DNA from: a virus
Reading direction: 5' to 3' (one strand)
Virus record (IMG/VR): IMGVR_UViG_3300030333_006336
Span: 1 to 64,000 of that record
DNA length: 64,000 nucleotides
Made by a program: the position numbers and the translations under genes. Below are positions 1-7,945 of this stretch, in pieces. Numbering within the stretch: position 1 is the first letter of the stretch; each line of letters opens with the position of its first letter. The notes under the pieces were generated by a model that searched no databases, was not told the origin of the DNA, and worked only from the letters and a program-made list of their open reading frames with translations.

Positions 1-661
1 GTAGTTCTTGTTCGGCGGCATTATCAGCACTCAGCATAGAGTCATACTTTTGGAGCAACCTAATGTTGTCAGGGTGCAAATTGAGCAATACGAACGTATC
101 GCGATAACGGCTGTGAAATTGTTTCCATGCTTGTTCTGTAGCGTTCTGTAGCACCTCTCTCACAAATTCTACAGTTTTGCTATTCAAACCCATCTTGCTT
201 AAATTCTTTAACGCCTTTTTGAAAGCCTTTGGCCATTTGCCAAGAGCCTGATCTTTCAGTACGTTGTTTATGTTCTTGAGCACAAACTTTGTGCGTTCAG
301 ATTTCTCGGCGGTCCATTCTTCCCCTTCTCTTAGGAGGCTTTCAAATTCCACCTTTGGTAGTGGGGGATTTATATCCTCTTCCTTTGCGCCCCCTGTGTA
401 ATAGTCAAGGGCCGACAGTAGCGGCTCCATCGTATCAAACCGAAACTTCTGTATACGGTTGCTTGGGCGAACAAATTGATGCAGATATGTTTTCTTCCAC
501 ATGTGTCCCATCCAAGTCTTTGCGCTTTCGGATGAACTGTGTAATGATGATTCAATAAAATCTATTACTTGCTCGGGTAGACCGATGTCTCTTAATCCCT
601 CTTCTAACATTCTAATATCTTCGTTAAGATATTGAAACCACTTATCAGTCGAATAACTCAT
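1..661 (-). CDS. Hypothetical phage protein, 3' end cut by window edge
   Basis: An open frame starts at ATG 661 and runs off the window without a stop, giving about 220 residues. It begins MSYSTDKWFQYLNEDIRML and continues with a charged, mostly helical region. I recognise no catalytic motif. The start is preceded by GGAG and, 14 to 29 bases further up, by the AT-rich motif shared with virion genes elsewhere in the window. That suggests late expression and possibly a place in the particle. The product is unknown; I am confident only that the frame is coding. Confidence 0.75.
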   Translation of the reverse strand, partial: MSYSTDKWFQYLNEDIRMLEEGLRDIGLPEQVIDFIESSLHSSSESAKTWMGHMWKKTYLHQFVRPSNRIQKFRFDTMEPLLSALDYYTGGAKEEDINPPLPKVEFESLLREGEEWTAEKSERTKFVLKNINNVLKDQALGKWPKAFKKALKNLSKMGLNSKTVEFVREVLQNATEQAWKQFHSRYRDTFVLLNLHPDNIRLLQKYDSMLSADNAAEQEL

Positions 662-674
662 TAAATAAACTCCA

Positions 675-690
675 ACATTATAAATAGTTT
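675..690 (-). promoter_or_regulatory. Candidate late promoter motif (AAACTATTTATAATGT)
   Basis: On the minus strand this 16-mer reads AAACTATTTATAATGT. It is identical to the 16-mer upstream of the tape measure gene at 42936-42951. It lies 14 bases upstream of the start codon at 661, just after the stop codon of the preceding gene. The identity between two unrelated gene junctions is seen directly; its role as a late promoter is inference. Confidence 0.5.
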
Positions 691-691
691 G

Positions 692-1027
692 CTATTTCCA
701 AAACAATTGCACTAATACGATTAGAAATGACAAGGCTACACATATCATAGTTTTAGTGGTAAACATGCTCTCGCCTAAGAAGTGCCACGTAAGTATGGGA
801 AAGGTTAAATACGACATGCTGAAAATCAAAAATCGCGGACCCCATACCTGCCCCATCTCTTCGTAAGCAAAGCGCACACCATATAAAAAACAGACACCCG
901 TAGGTAGTCCATACAATACGACTGCCAGAAGTGGGTGGTGGCGCCACCATTCCCACACAAACTGACTATTGATCTGAAACCATGCGAGGGTTTGGCCGAG
1001 CGCAAACAAAGACATAGCCAGCAGCAT
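692..1027 (-). CDS. Small multi-spanning membrane protein
   Basis: This 111-residue protein is almost entirely hydrophobic, with about four membrane-length segments separated by short polar turns and a lysine at the C-terminus. The size and layout recall small multidrug resistance or half-EamA transporters, but no diagnostic glutamate motif was recognised. I chose ATG 1027, one base after the upstream stop; a TTG start at 1042 would add five residues. It is the last gene of the groEL transcription unit. A holin is another possibility, although the four-span layout is not typical of one. Confidence 0.6.
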   Translation of the reverse strand: MLLAMSLFALGQTLAWFQINSQFVWEWWRHHPLLAVVLYGLPTGVCFLYGVRFAYEEMGQVWGPRFLIFSMSYLTFPILTWHFLGESMFTTKTMICVALSFLIVLVQLFWK

Positions 1028-1028
1028 C

Positions 1029-1799
1029 TTAGAAGTTAGCAATTATAACCTCGGCGCAATCTTTTTTCTTGTGAGTGATGTTACCATGCATATCTACTGG
1101 AATTATACGACTTGAACGCTGGTAAGTTTTTACAACATGTGGATGATTCTTGTAAAGAAGAATCCATCTTCTTTTAGCTGACAGCAGTTCTGCCGCAAGC
1201 TCTTTATGATTAAAGATCGTGTCCTCTGGTCCTCGGTTTTTGCCATAGTCATTTAAATTATAGCTGTATTTTCCTGCGGGTATTAAAAGAGTGGGCTTTG
1301 TGGGCTCGTTCAGTTGTAGGGTTTTATTTAAATTGTCTTGCTGGTTCCATTCCACTTTGAAATTAGGAACATTAAAATTAGTCAATCTTCGTGAGGCAGT
1401 GTGGTTAAATTCATCTATATTAATCGTGCCGCGAGATGGTCGACCAACATCAGAGCCTCTTGCTAAGGCATAGAAAAAAGCAGCCCTAACAAATGGATCT
1501 GAGTAGGTGGGCCAATCTTGCTGAACGATGGGTATGAGGGGCGTATCAAATTGAAAACTGTCAGAATGTAGGATATCATAAATTCTTTTTCCATCATGCA
1601 AAAGACATGTCCAAAACTCATAAACCACATACTGAAGTGTGTGGCTTGTGATAGAGTGCCCATAGTTTGCTAATGAAGTTTCAAGGGCAGCATTATATAA
1701 GAGGCAACTTTCTAGAGGCTCCCTATCTCTTATCAGTTCACGAATTCTTGGGGCCAGGTTGCCAAAATCACTTATAGGGTCTTTAAAGAGAGGCTTCAT
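1029..1799 (-). CDS. Decayed D12-class adenine methyltransferase homologue, probably inactive
   Basis: The 256-residue protein can be aligned by eye with the intact D12 Dam encoded at 26245-27135. Parallel blocks include ALARGSDVG with ALNRSSFSG, NFNVPNFKV with NFKVDNFTV, WILLYKNHPHVVKTYQ with WILSYRDCEEIRTLYQ, and the ending EVIIANF with EIVITNL. The catalytic DPPY is replaced by IPAG (about residues 173-176), and the AdoMet-binding FxGxGS loop is replaced by LLYNAALE (about 33-40). The family assignment rests on this internal comparison. Loss of methyltransferase activity is inferred from the missing motifs. The start follows a GGAG site. It could act as a DNA-binding or structural protein. 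Confidence 0.6.
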   Translation of the reverse strand: MKPLFKDPISDFGNLAPRIRELIRDREPLESCLLYNAALETSLANYGHSITSHTLQYVVYEFWTCLLHDGKRIYDILHSDSFQFDTPLIPIVQQDWPTYSDPFVRAAFFYALARGSDVGRPSRGTINIDEFNHTASRRLTNFNVPNFKVEWNQQDNLNKTLQLNEPTKPTLLIPAGKYSYNLNDYGKNRGPEDTIFNHKELAAELLSAKRRWILLYKNHPHVVKTYQRSSRIIPVDMHGNITHKKKDCAEVIIANF

Positions 1800-2091
1800 C
1801 CTTAGCTTCTCCTTCGGGGGTTTTTTGCTCTTTGGCTTCTGTATACTCTACATATCCCTCGATAATAGCACCTATGTCTTCACATGTTCTGTCTATTGAT
1901 GCTAACTTACGCCTAAGTTGATCAATGCCGTGAAATGTACTCAGTGAAAGAATGTCTTCTGTCTCTCTCCATAGTTCAAACTCTTTTAAAAGTTCAATCT
2001 GAGCATTTACTTTGCCTAAAAGGCGCCTTACTTCTTCTGGCAATTCTTTCATAGGAATTGAGTATTGGATTGAAATCCTCTCATTGTTCAT
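1783..2091 (-). CDS. Hypothetical 102-residue helical protein
   Basis: A small charged protein with predicted helices through residues 15-90 and an acidic, lysine-rich tail. The ATG follows GAGGATA at good spacing. Its 3' end overlaps the next gene by 17 bases, indicating translational coupling within the groEL unit. No family recognised. Confidence 0.7.
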   Translation of the reverse strand: MNNERISIQYSIPMKELPEEVRRLLGKVNAQIELLKEFELWRETEDILSLSTFHGIDQLRRKLASIDRTCEDIGAIIEGYVEYTEAKEQKTPEGEAKDEASL

Positions 2092-2092
2092 A

Positions 2093-2398
2093 TTATCCTC
2101 TCAATAATTGTTTTGAATTTGACTTTAGCATAGACTCAACGACATGGGGATCTCCCACAACAACAATCTCAGTGCCAGAATGCCCACGATTGATAGTTAA
2201 TTTAGAGAATCGATGGTTTTTACTTAATTCTCCTGTTCCTCTAACGCTCATCTCGCCACTCTCGTTTAATTCACGCATGCGACTGTCCTCGCGAATCATA
2301 ATCACGTGCTCTGGATTAATAAAAACCTCTCGCAAAATAAATTGTGTTCGTGCAGTAACCGCGCCGTTATTACAAATTTCTGTAAGTTTAACTAGCAT
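2093..2398 (-). CDS. Hypothetical 101-residue protein with FlbD-like flavour
   Basis: It opens MLVKLTE, has NPEHVIMIRED (about residues 28-38), and ends with a hydrophobic strand followed by a short helix. This layout is loosely reminiscent of the small FlbD family (a strand-rich core with an NP-hhh-I motif), but the match is weak and no function is claimed. The start overlaps the end of the gene at 2388-2597 by 11 bases, so the genes are coupled. Confidence 0.65.
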   Translation of the reverse strand: MLVKLTEICNNGAVTARTQFILREVFINPEHVIMIREDSRMRELNESGEMSVRGTGELSKNHRFSKLTINRGHSGTEIVVVGDPHVVESMLKSNSKQLLRG

Positions 2399-2597
2399 GG
2401 CTCAACCCCTTCAGTGGATAAATGTGGTTGCGTCTTACTGACATTGGAATAGAGCCTACTAAGATTTTATAAGTGAACCCTTTTTCCTCTTCTATAAAGA
2501 CCGCAGTCGTGGGTCTGTTTGTTCTAAACCGCTTCTGCTCTCCGAACAATAACACATCTTGTGGCACATATACTAAGTCACCTTTTTCAAAATTCAT
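2388..2597 (-). CDS. Hypothetical 69-residue small beta-rich protein
   Basis: The protein begins MNFEKGDLVYVPQDV and has alternating hydrophobic strands, as in small SH3-like or KOW-like barrels. It starts 4 bases downstream of the groEL stop codon. Its position directly behind groEL in the same unit might suggest a chaperonin partner, but the real GroES homologue lies at 18942-19217. Function unknown. Confidence 0.65.
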   Translation of the reverse strand: MNFEKGDLVYVPQDVLLFGEQKRFRTNRPTTAVFIEEEKGFTYKILVGSIPMSVRRNHIYPLKGLSHAS

Positions 2598-2600
2598 ATA

Positions 2601-4172
2601 TTACTCCGTCTGTATGATACCATAATTAGTAGTTATAAGAGTGCCTGCGCAACTAGCAGCATTTTGTAAAGCAGTACGTGTAACCTTTACAGGATCGATA
2701 ATTCCTTTTGTATAAAGATTAGACAGCTCCCCATTTCTAAAGTCCCAACCCATTGAGGCTTTGCTTTCTTGTACTGTTTTAATAATTAAATCTGGTGATT
2801 CTCCCGCGTTTAAAGACATTTGACGAATGGGTGCTTTACAGGCTTCTCTTACGATACTAGCAGCTACAGCCTGATCGCTTCGGTCTGTGGTGATTGCCAT
2901 ACTATAAGAGGCTTTGAGCAGGGCAGCGCCACCGCCAATAACAACACCTTCTTGCTGGGCCGAGTGCACTGCTGATAGTGCATCTTCGATTCGATGCTTC
3001 TTTTCAATCATTTCTACTTCAGTGGCGCCACCAACACGGATAACCGCAACACCGGAAGACAATCTAACGACCCTACCCTGTATGCGTTCGCACTCACTCA
3101 TGGAATCAGTTACCTTGATCTCGTTCTTTAACGCTTCAATTCTTTGTTCTATAAGCTCAAAGTTAGCACTACCTCCTACAAACGTAGATGCATATTTTGT
3201 ACTCTCGACAAACTTAGCACTTCCAAGGTGCGACATCTCTACCTCACTAAGTTTAACGCCACTCTCTTTAGTAATGAACGTAGCGCCTACCGACAAGGCC
3301 AAGTCCTCTAAAGCGTGTCGGCGCTCTTCTCCATAGAACGGCGCTTTGATTGCGGCAATCTTGAGAGTGCCACGCATTGCATTCATAATCATGGCAGCTA
3401 ACGCTTGTCCCTCTACTTCTTCTGCGACTATAACAAGAGGTCGACCTTCGCGTGCACCAAGCTCTAAGAGTGGTAAAATAGGCTCGACAGTGGTAATCTT
3501 GTGGTCAGTAACAAAGATGAGAGGTTCTTCATAGTACATGGTTGCTCTGCGCTCATCGGTGATGAAAGCACCAGCACAATAGCCAGAGTTTAACTTGAAG
3601 CCCTCTGTCACATCAAGCGATGTTTCTAATGAGCGAGACTCTTCAATTGTAATAGAACCGTCTTGTCCCACGCGATCCACAGCAAGAGAGATAAGCTCTC
3701 CAATTGACCTGTCGTTATTAGCCGAGATAGTAGCGATGTGGGCCACATCAGATGCGCTTTTAATTGGCTTAGACATCTTAGACAAACTTTCTGTAACTTC
3801 TTTAACTGCAATTTCGATTCCTCTTTGTAATTCAATGGGAGATATTCCCGATGCAATATAGCGTTGTGACTCTTGTAATATAGCACGCGCCAAAACAGTC
3901 GCTGTCGTCGTACCGTCGCCAGCATCATTGTTAGTTTGCACCGCTGCTTGTTTAATAATCTGTGCGGCGGCGTCTTCAAAAGGATCTGACAATTCAACGA
4001 ATTGTGCCACCGTTACTCCGTCTTTTGTGATGAATGGATCCTTATCTTTTTCTTTTAGCAACACATTCCTACCTCGTGGACCGAGAGTTGAAGCTACATT
4101 GTCTGCAAGAGTGTTGACTCCTTTCATGATCTTCTGTTGTAATGTTTGTTTATCGTCGTATTCGCGACTCAT
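2601..4172 (-). CDS. groEL: Chaperonin GroEL (phage-encoded, 523 aa)
   Basis: A full-length group I chaperonin that would fold newly made proteins in the host cytoplasm in an ATP-driven double-ring cage. Family signatures are present in order: TLGPRGRNV (29-37), KDGVTV (50-55), the ATP-site GDGTTT (85-90), and the VGGATEVEM...EDAL block carrying the hydrolytic aspartate in the equatorial C-terminal half. It is about 25 residues shorter than E. coli GroEL and lacks the Gly-Gly-Met tail, ending in TTNYGIIQTE. It is the first gene after a consensus sigma70 promoter. The matching co-chaperonin gene lies 15 kb away. Likely clients are capsid or tail proteins; this is inference. Confidence 0.97.
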   Translation of the reverse strand: MSREYDDKQTLQQKIMKGVNTLADNVASTLGPRGRNVLLKEKDKDPFITKDGVTVAQFVELSDPFEDAAAQIIKQAAVQTNNDAGDGTTTATVLARAILQESQRYIASGISPIELQRGIEIAVKEVTESLSKMSKPIKSASDVAHIATISANNDRSIGELISLAVDRVGQDGSITIEESRSLETSLDVTEGFKLNSGYCAGAFITDERRATMYYEEPLIFVTDHKITTVEPILPLLELGAREGRPLVIVAEEVEGQALAAMIMNAMRGTLKIAAIKAPFYGEERRHALEDLALSVGATFITKESGVKLSEVEMSHLGSAKFVESTKYASTFVGGSANFELIEQRIEALKNEIKVTDSMSECERIQGRVVRLSSGVAVIRVGGATEVEMIEKKHRIEDALSAVHSAQQEGVVIGGGAALLKASYSMAITTDRSDQAVAASIVREACKAPIRQMSLNAGESPDLIIKTVQESKASMGWDFRNGELSNLYTKGIIDPVKVTRTALQNAASCAGTLITTNYGIIQTE

Positions 4173-4196
4173 TTATACCTCGCCTGTATATTATAT

Positions 4197-4225
4197 ATTA
4201 TAATCTCAAAACAATTTGTTGTCAA
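4197..4225 (-). promoter_or_regulatory. Sigma70-type promoter for the groEL unit
   Basis: The minus strand reads TTGACA, a 17-base spacer, then TATAAT, both hexamers matching consensus exactly. The -10 box lies about 25 bases upstream of the groEL ATG. It should be read by unmodified host RNA polymerase, implying early expression of groEL and the five small genes behind it. Confidence 0.88.
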
Positions 4226-4227
4226 GT

Positions 4228-5898
4228 TTATTTATCTGATTTAGCTTTTTCTGTTTGTGTCTCAATATTCTGTGCATCGGCAATTGCATTGTTAGCCTTG
4301 TCGGTATCCGCCAGCCCAGTTGCAAAAAAGCCATTTAAGTTATCCGAAAGATTGCGGAGAGACTCAAAGATTGCAAAAACCTCTGAATTAAGAAGTTGTC
4401 TAGTTTCATTTAACATTTGCTGGATCGCTTTCGGTCCAATTTCTAATTTGGCCATTGGTTGCGCTAGATCGTACACCTCGCTTCTATTAATAGAGAATTG
4501 AAGCTCGTTTAGGTATCCGTTTGTTTTAAGTAGCGTAGCTTTTTTGCGCTCTTTATCTTCAATCTCGTTGTAAAACTTTTGGCTTGCGCTAGCGGCTTCG
4601 CCAATATTTGCCGATAGCTTTGCGCGCTGGGTCTTATCGGCTCCCTTCGGTATTCTCATGCCTTTAAAACTTGGAAGCAAGTCAGCGATCTGGGCTTTAC
4701 GATCCATACGCAACTGTTGAATATCAGCAATAGCCTGTTTGAGTGAAGCACCAATTTGAAGGATTAACTGCTGCATTTGCTCATCAGTCAACTGCTCTAG
4801 CCCTGGCAGTGCTCTTAAAATCTGTGCCATGTTTTCGCGGTTTGCGCGAGACTTCAAGTTCTTGTAAGTGCGAAGAGTGCCGGAGCTAGTGGCCAACTCA
4901 AGCATCTCATCTTCACCATATTGAAAGTATGGGCTCTGCACCACAGTGTCAGCGTAGTTGCTGAGAGAGCCGAGATTCGCGGCAAATCTCTGCTGTACAT
5001 CTTCAGGTGTTATACGAATTCTTGCCGGTGCTTCGATGTCTGAGACTCCTTCATCGGTGAGTGGCAATATAATGCACGCTTGGGAAGATGCTTTGGTGTC
5101 CATTAGAATGTTCATCACGTTATCTAACGTAAAATCAAACTGATAGAACGTCAAACTTCCACTTAAATCATCCTTCCCGCCTTTGAGGTTTTTCATGACG
5201 ACCAGATAAGTCATTCGATTATCTTTAGAATCGTTTACAAGATCGCCTACTAAGTCTACAAAACTGCCGCCAACTTCAACACTCTTTTCATTATAAAGCT
5301 TCAAGCTAACAGGAACACCATCTGTTCCTCCTGCATAGAAGTCGGCGATTGTTCCCGTATTAGCCGGCACCTGCACTCCATCCAGCAACGTAGCAAGGAA
5401 TGATTCAAAGCTAAACCCCGCCGATGATGCGTTAAAATTAGCGATGATTTTGGTGAGTGTCTTGTAAAACACCAAAAGAGAAATCGCCTGTTGAATCTGC
5501 TCAGAACGGCTTTCTGTTTGTGCCAAGTATTGCGTAGGATTTTCATAGAACGAACTTAGTTTGGCTAACTGTTGTGGTAGCGAATCCAAACCTCGTCCTT
5601 GTTCTGCCCCTAAGATGTTGGCAAGGTAACTTTCTAACAATTGTCTTTCGCGACCTTTCACCACATCACCCCCACCATCGGGAGTGCGAACGTCCGACCA
5701 GCCAAGCTCTGAAACTTCAATCTCTGGTATCATTTCCAGCGTGAACGTAACGTCTTTTGGTTTATCGTTTCTTTCTATGACCAAGGCCGGCATCTCAAGT
5801 GCTTCGCTTACCATTTTGATGAGCAGATCTGTATCTAAAGTCACAGTGTTGCGTGCTCTCTTATATTCTTCCTTTAGTATTTTTTGTAAGTCTGACAT
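4228..5898 (-). CDS. Hypothetical 556-aa protein with possible PD-(D/E)XK nuclease core
   Basis: I do not recognise a named family. Around residues 160-220 the order is E165 in a helix (GFSFESFL), then TGTIADFY with D186 after a strand, then PVSLK with K200 on the next strand, then GGSFVDLVGDL. This E...D...xLK spacing resembles the PD-(D/E)XK nuclease fold. The C-terminal half (about 370-556) is helical and coiled-coil-like. It lies between a ClpP-like protease and groEL and is transcribed with the protease. The start follows AAGGGATA. The nuclease reading is inference; an alternative is a large virion or scaffold-like protein. Confidence 0.6.
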   Translation of the reverse strand: MSDLQKILKEEYKRARNTVTLDTDLLIKMVSEALEMPALVIERNDKPKDVTFTLEMIPEIEVSELGWSDVRTPDGGGDVVKGRERQLLESYLANILGAEQGRGLDSLPQQLAKLSSFYENPTQYLAQTESRSEQIQQAISLLVFYKTLTKIIANFNASSAGFSFESFLATLLDGVQVPANTGTIADFYAGGTDGVPVSLKLYNEKSVEVGGSFVDLVGDLVNDSKDNRMTYLVVMKNLKGGKDDLSGSLTFYQFDFTLDNVMNILMDTKASSQACIILPLTDEGVSDIEAPARIRITPEDVQQRFAANLGSLSNYADTVVQSPYFQYGEDEMLELATSSGTLRTYKNLKSRANRENMAQILRALPGLEQLTDEQMQQLILQIGASLKQAIADIQQLRMDRKAQIADLLPSFKGMRIPKGADKTQRAKLSANIGEAASASQKFYNEIEDKERKKATLLKTNGYLNELQFSINRSEVYDLAQPMAKLEIGPKAIQQMLNETRQLLNSEVFAIFESLRNLSDNLNGFFATGLADTDKANNAIADAQNIETQTEKAKSDK

Positions 5899-5907
5899 GG
5901 GTATCCC

Positions 5908-6549
5908 TTATACAATAATATCTGCTATTCCTAGTTCTACAGCTTCTTCTGCTGATAAATAGACGTTAACTTTACGTTCCAGCATTTTTTTCAGTTGAGA
6001 TTTCGTCATTTTTGTTTCTTCTACTAAACAATTTGTGTACATTTGTTGCAATTCTTCAATTGCTTCCATCTCATTCATCATATTATGAAGGCTTCCGTGA
6101 TTACCTCCGATAACCGAATGCAGCATCACGCGGCAGTTTTTGCCAATCTTGCGTTCTCCCTTGGTGCCAGCGGCCAATAACAAAACGCCTGCTGACATTA
6201 CTTTTCCGAGTCCCACCGTATGTATTGGTGTCTCATCTCTTACCATACGCATAATATCATATAGGGCAAACATGTCGTCAGCAGATCCCCCATAGGTGGA
6301 AAGATAGAAAGTGATCGGCTTGGGATCTTCTTCTTTCATCTTGTTTACTTCATTTAAGTAAACCATTGCGTGTGCGAGTTCTGCGATTTTCTCTTCAATA
6401 ACTTCGGCGAACAATCCTAATACTTGAAACTCTGGCTCGGGCTCTTTTCCGCCGCTTGGATCTAAAATAATTATCTTCTTGTCGCTTCCTTCCACTTGTT
6501 CTTCGTCGCCTATAAATGTGGTTACTGCTTGCTTAATTTTTTTAATCAT
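5908..6549 (-). CDS. ClpP-like serine protease, copy 1
   Basis: The 213-residue product has the ClpP/crotonase-fold layout: a YLSTYGGSADD turn forming the oxyanion region, the nucleophile serine in MSAGVLLLAAG (about residue 119), and the catalytic histidine in MLHSV (about 144). The third triad residue would lie in the C-terminal third. The usual C-terminal ClpX-docking features were not assessed. I chose ATG 6549 because GGAGGGT precedes it at good spacing; a GTG at 6558 lies within that signal. It overlaps the previous gene by 8 bases. Roles could include processing of phage or host proteins; a second, different ClpP-like gene lies at 12170-12775. Confidence 0.88.
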   Translation of the reverse strand: MIKKIKQAVTTFIGDEEQVEGSDKKIIILDPSGGKEPEPEFQVLGLFAEVIEEKIAELAHAMVYLNEVNKMKEEDPKPITFYLSTYGGSADDMFALYDIMRMVRDETPIHTVGLGKVMSAGVLLLAAGTKGERKIGKNCRVMLHSVIGGNHGSLHNMMNEMEAIEELQQMYTNCLVEETKMTKSQLKKMLERKVNVYLSAEEAVELGIADIIV

Positions 6550-6952
6550 TTGGTGCACCCTCCGTAAAAAAAGAAGCCATCACTTCTTTGTGTTGGTTAA
6601 TAAATTTCATAGCTGATTTCCAATCATCGAAATCTAAATGAGGATGGAAAAACTTTGGATGAAGATATATTAAAGTATCGATGGAGTTCTTCTTATAACG
6701 AGCAATCTCTTCCTCATAACGATAGTTAAACGCATTAATGTTGTGGGCGCTTTCCTCACTCTCTAACATCTTTTCTAACTTGTACATGCGCCCATAGGAA
6801 AAGTTTTCCATACCTTTGGCTATCAAAGACACGCTGATTAACTGAGATGCTCTTAGTAGCGATAGGGCAAGTCGTGTTGAGCGGTAAAAATATAACAGCT
6901 TACAAGTAACATACCCAAAAACAAACATCAATACATACAGTCCCCATTCCAT
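6542..6952 (-). CDS. Membrane-anchored hypothetical protein (136 aa)
   Basis: One N-terminal membrane segment (about residues 4-23, ending at CKLLYFYRS) is followed by a charged helical cytoplasmic-looking domain rich in aromatic residues near HPKFFHPHLDFDDW. No family recognised. It is the first gene after the promoter at 7001-7029 and is translationally coupled to the ClpP-like protease, which hints at a membrane adaptor or anchor for it; that is speculation. Confidence 0.65.
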   Translation of the reverse strand: MEWGLYVLMFVFGYVTCKLLYFYRSTRLALSLLRASQLISVSLIAKGMENFSYGRMYKLEKMLESEESAHNINAFNYRYEEEIARYKKNSIDTLIYLHPKFFHPHLDFDDWKSAMKFINQHKEVMASFFTEGAPND

Positions 6953-6963
6953 AAATCCATCCT

Positions 6964-7001
6964 AAAAAAATAACCACTAGAGTTGAATACCCTAGTGGTT
7001 A
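6964..7001 (-). terminator. Rho-independent terminator overlapping the next promoter
   Basis: On the minus strand a 10-base-pair perfect stem (TAACCACTAG with CTAGTGGTTA) and an 11-base loop are followed by seven T residues at 6964-6970. It ends the transcript of the acidic protein gene at 7033-7914. Its 5' arm starts immediately after the -10 box of the following promoter, so transcripts from that promoter would begin inside the arm and could not form the full hairpin. Confidence 0.85.
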
Positions 7002-7029
7002 TTATAATCTCTTATTGACTAATTGTCAA
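7001..7029 (-). promoter_or_regulatory. Sigma70-type promoter for membrane protein and ClpP-like unit
   Basis: The minus strand has TTGACA, 17 bases, TATAAT. Both boxes are consensus. The expected start point falls within the 5' arm of the terminator at 6964-7001, separating this unit from late read-through. Confidence 0.88.
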
Positions 7030-7032
7030 GTT

Positions 7033-7914
7033 TTATTTTTGTGCCAGACGCTTAAAAATACGCTCGGCCAATTGCTCTGCAATCTCGTCACGCTGTGTTT
7101 TCTTTTCAGCAGCACCAGAGAGACGTTCCATAACCCGTTGGGCAACTTCAGCAACAATGTCTTCAGTCACATCACCTTCGGAAGTAACTCCTTTGATGCC
7201 TACCCCACCACGGCTGTGGCGATCTCGCATACGGTCGCGTGCTTTTGCGCCGGCTGACTTGCGACGTGGCTCTTCGTCGTCGTCTTCCTTTCTATCGTCG
7301 GCTCTCTTTTCAGCAGCATCGCCTTCGCTTGTAACACCTTTGACGCCCATACCGCGTCGACTATGACGGTCGCGCATGCGGTCGCGGGCTTTGGCGCCTG
7401 CGGATTGACGGCGAGGTTTTTCCTCTTCGTCGTCTTCATCGGCCTTGGGACGTGCCTTCTCTGCGGCACCTTCTTCGTACATGTCCATAGCGCCAGGAGC
7501 TTCCTCTTCTTCTGCGCCCATTTCCATGTCCATTTCCATATCCATGCCGTCATCATCCATCTCGATGGCTTCAACGTCTTCGATTTCCTCACCTCCTTCG
7601 TCGCCATCAAGAGACATATCAACACCGTGCTCTTCAGCCCAGTCTTGAACTGCCTGCAATAAACTTAAAACGAGATCTTCTTCACCACCTCCCTCTTCAG
7701 GGGGCATCTCATCGTCCATTGCATCATCCATTGCATCCATGGGAGGTTCAGGATCCATTTCCAATTCTCCACCCATTTCCATTTCTTCTTCATCTTGTTC
7801 GGTGGTAAGACCGACTTCGCTATTGCTGATATATGTCTCAGCGAGAGGGTCTAAATTTGCCAGTTTCATAAACTGACGAATCTCACCTTCAGACAATAAA
7901 GTTTTACGAGCCAT
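7033..7914 (-). CDS. Acidic/arginine-rich repeat protein, probable prohead core or virion component
   Basis: The 293-residue protein starts MARKTLLSEGEIRQFMKLANL, followed by a long Asp/Glu/Met-rich stretch, two 33-residue repeats rich in Arg and Ser, and a helical C-terminus. The start is ATG 7914 because AGGAGAAG precedes it; an upstream ATG at 7929 would contain that site. It has a late-type motif 32-46 bases upstream and its own terminator. Strong charge segregation and lack of catalytic motifs fit an internal head or scaffold protein. That role is inferred from composition and promoter type, not from a recognised domain. Confidence 0.75.
   Translation of the reverse strand: MARKTLLSEGEIRQFMKLANLDPLAETYISNSEVGLTTEQDEEEMEMGGELEMDPEPPMDAMDDAMDDEMPPEEGGGEEDLVLSLLQAVQDWAEEHGVDMSLDGDEGGEEIEDVEAIEMDDDGMDMEMDMEMGAEEEEAPGAMDMYEEGAAEKARPKADEDDEEEKPRRQSAGAKARDRMRDRHSRRGMGVKGVTSEGDAAEKRADDRKEDDDEEPRRKSAGAKARDRMRDRHSRGGVGIKGVTSEGDVTEDIVAEVAQRVMERLSGAAEKKTQRDEIAEQLAERIFKRLAQK
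7171..7416 (-). repeat. Two 99-base in-frame direct repeats (7171-7269 and 7318-7416)
   Basis: Each unit encodes 33 residues running from PRR(Q/K)SAGAKARDRM to GVTSEGD. The two protein copies differ at only four positions, while the DNA copies differ at more wobble positions, so they are not a very recent duplication. They are separated by an acidic linker of 16 codons. Confidence 0.9.
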
Positions 7915-7945
7915 GTAACTTCTCCTCAATTCATTAGATTGAACT

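Noticed and set aside
692-1027. Calling the small membrane protein a holin or a drug transporter
   Set aside because: The four-span layout does not decide between these, and it lies far from the endolysin; left as an unknown membrane protein.
2914-3861. Plus-strand open frames opposite groEL (2914-3336, 3346-3534, 3595-3861)
   Set aside because: They are antisense shadows of a clearly coding gene, low-complexity in Ser/Ala/Thr and with no initiation signals.
7200-7662. Alternative frames over the acidic repeat protein, both strands
   Set aside because: Repetitive Glu/Asp/Met codons keep other frames open; the chosen frame alone has a ribosome binding site and sensible ends.
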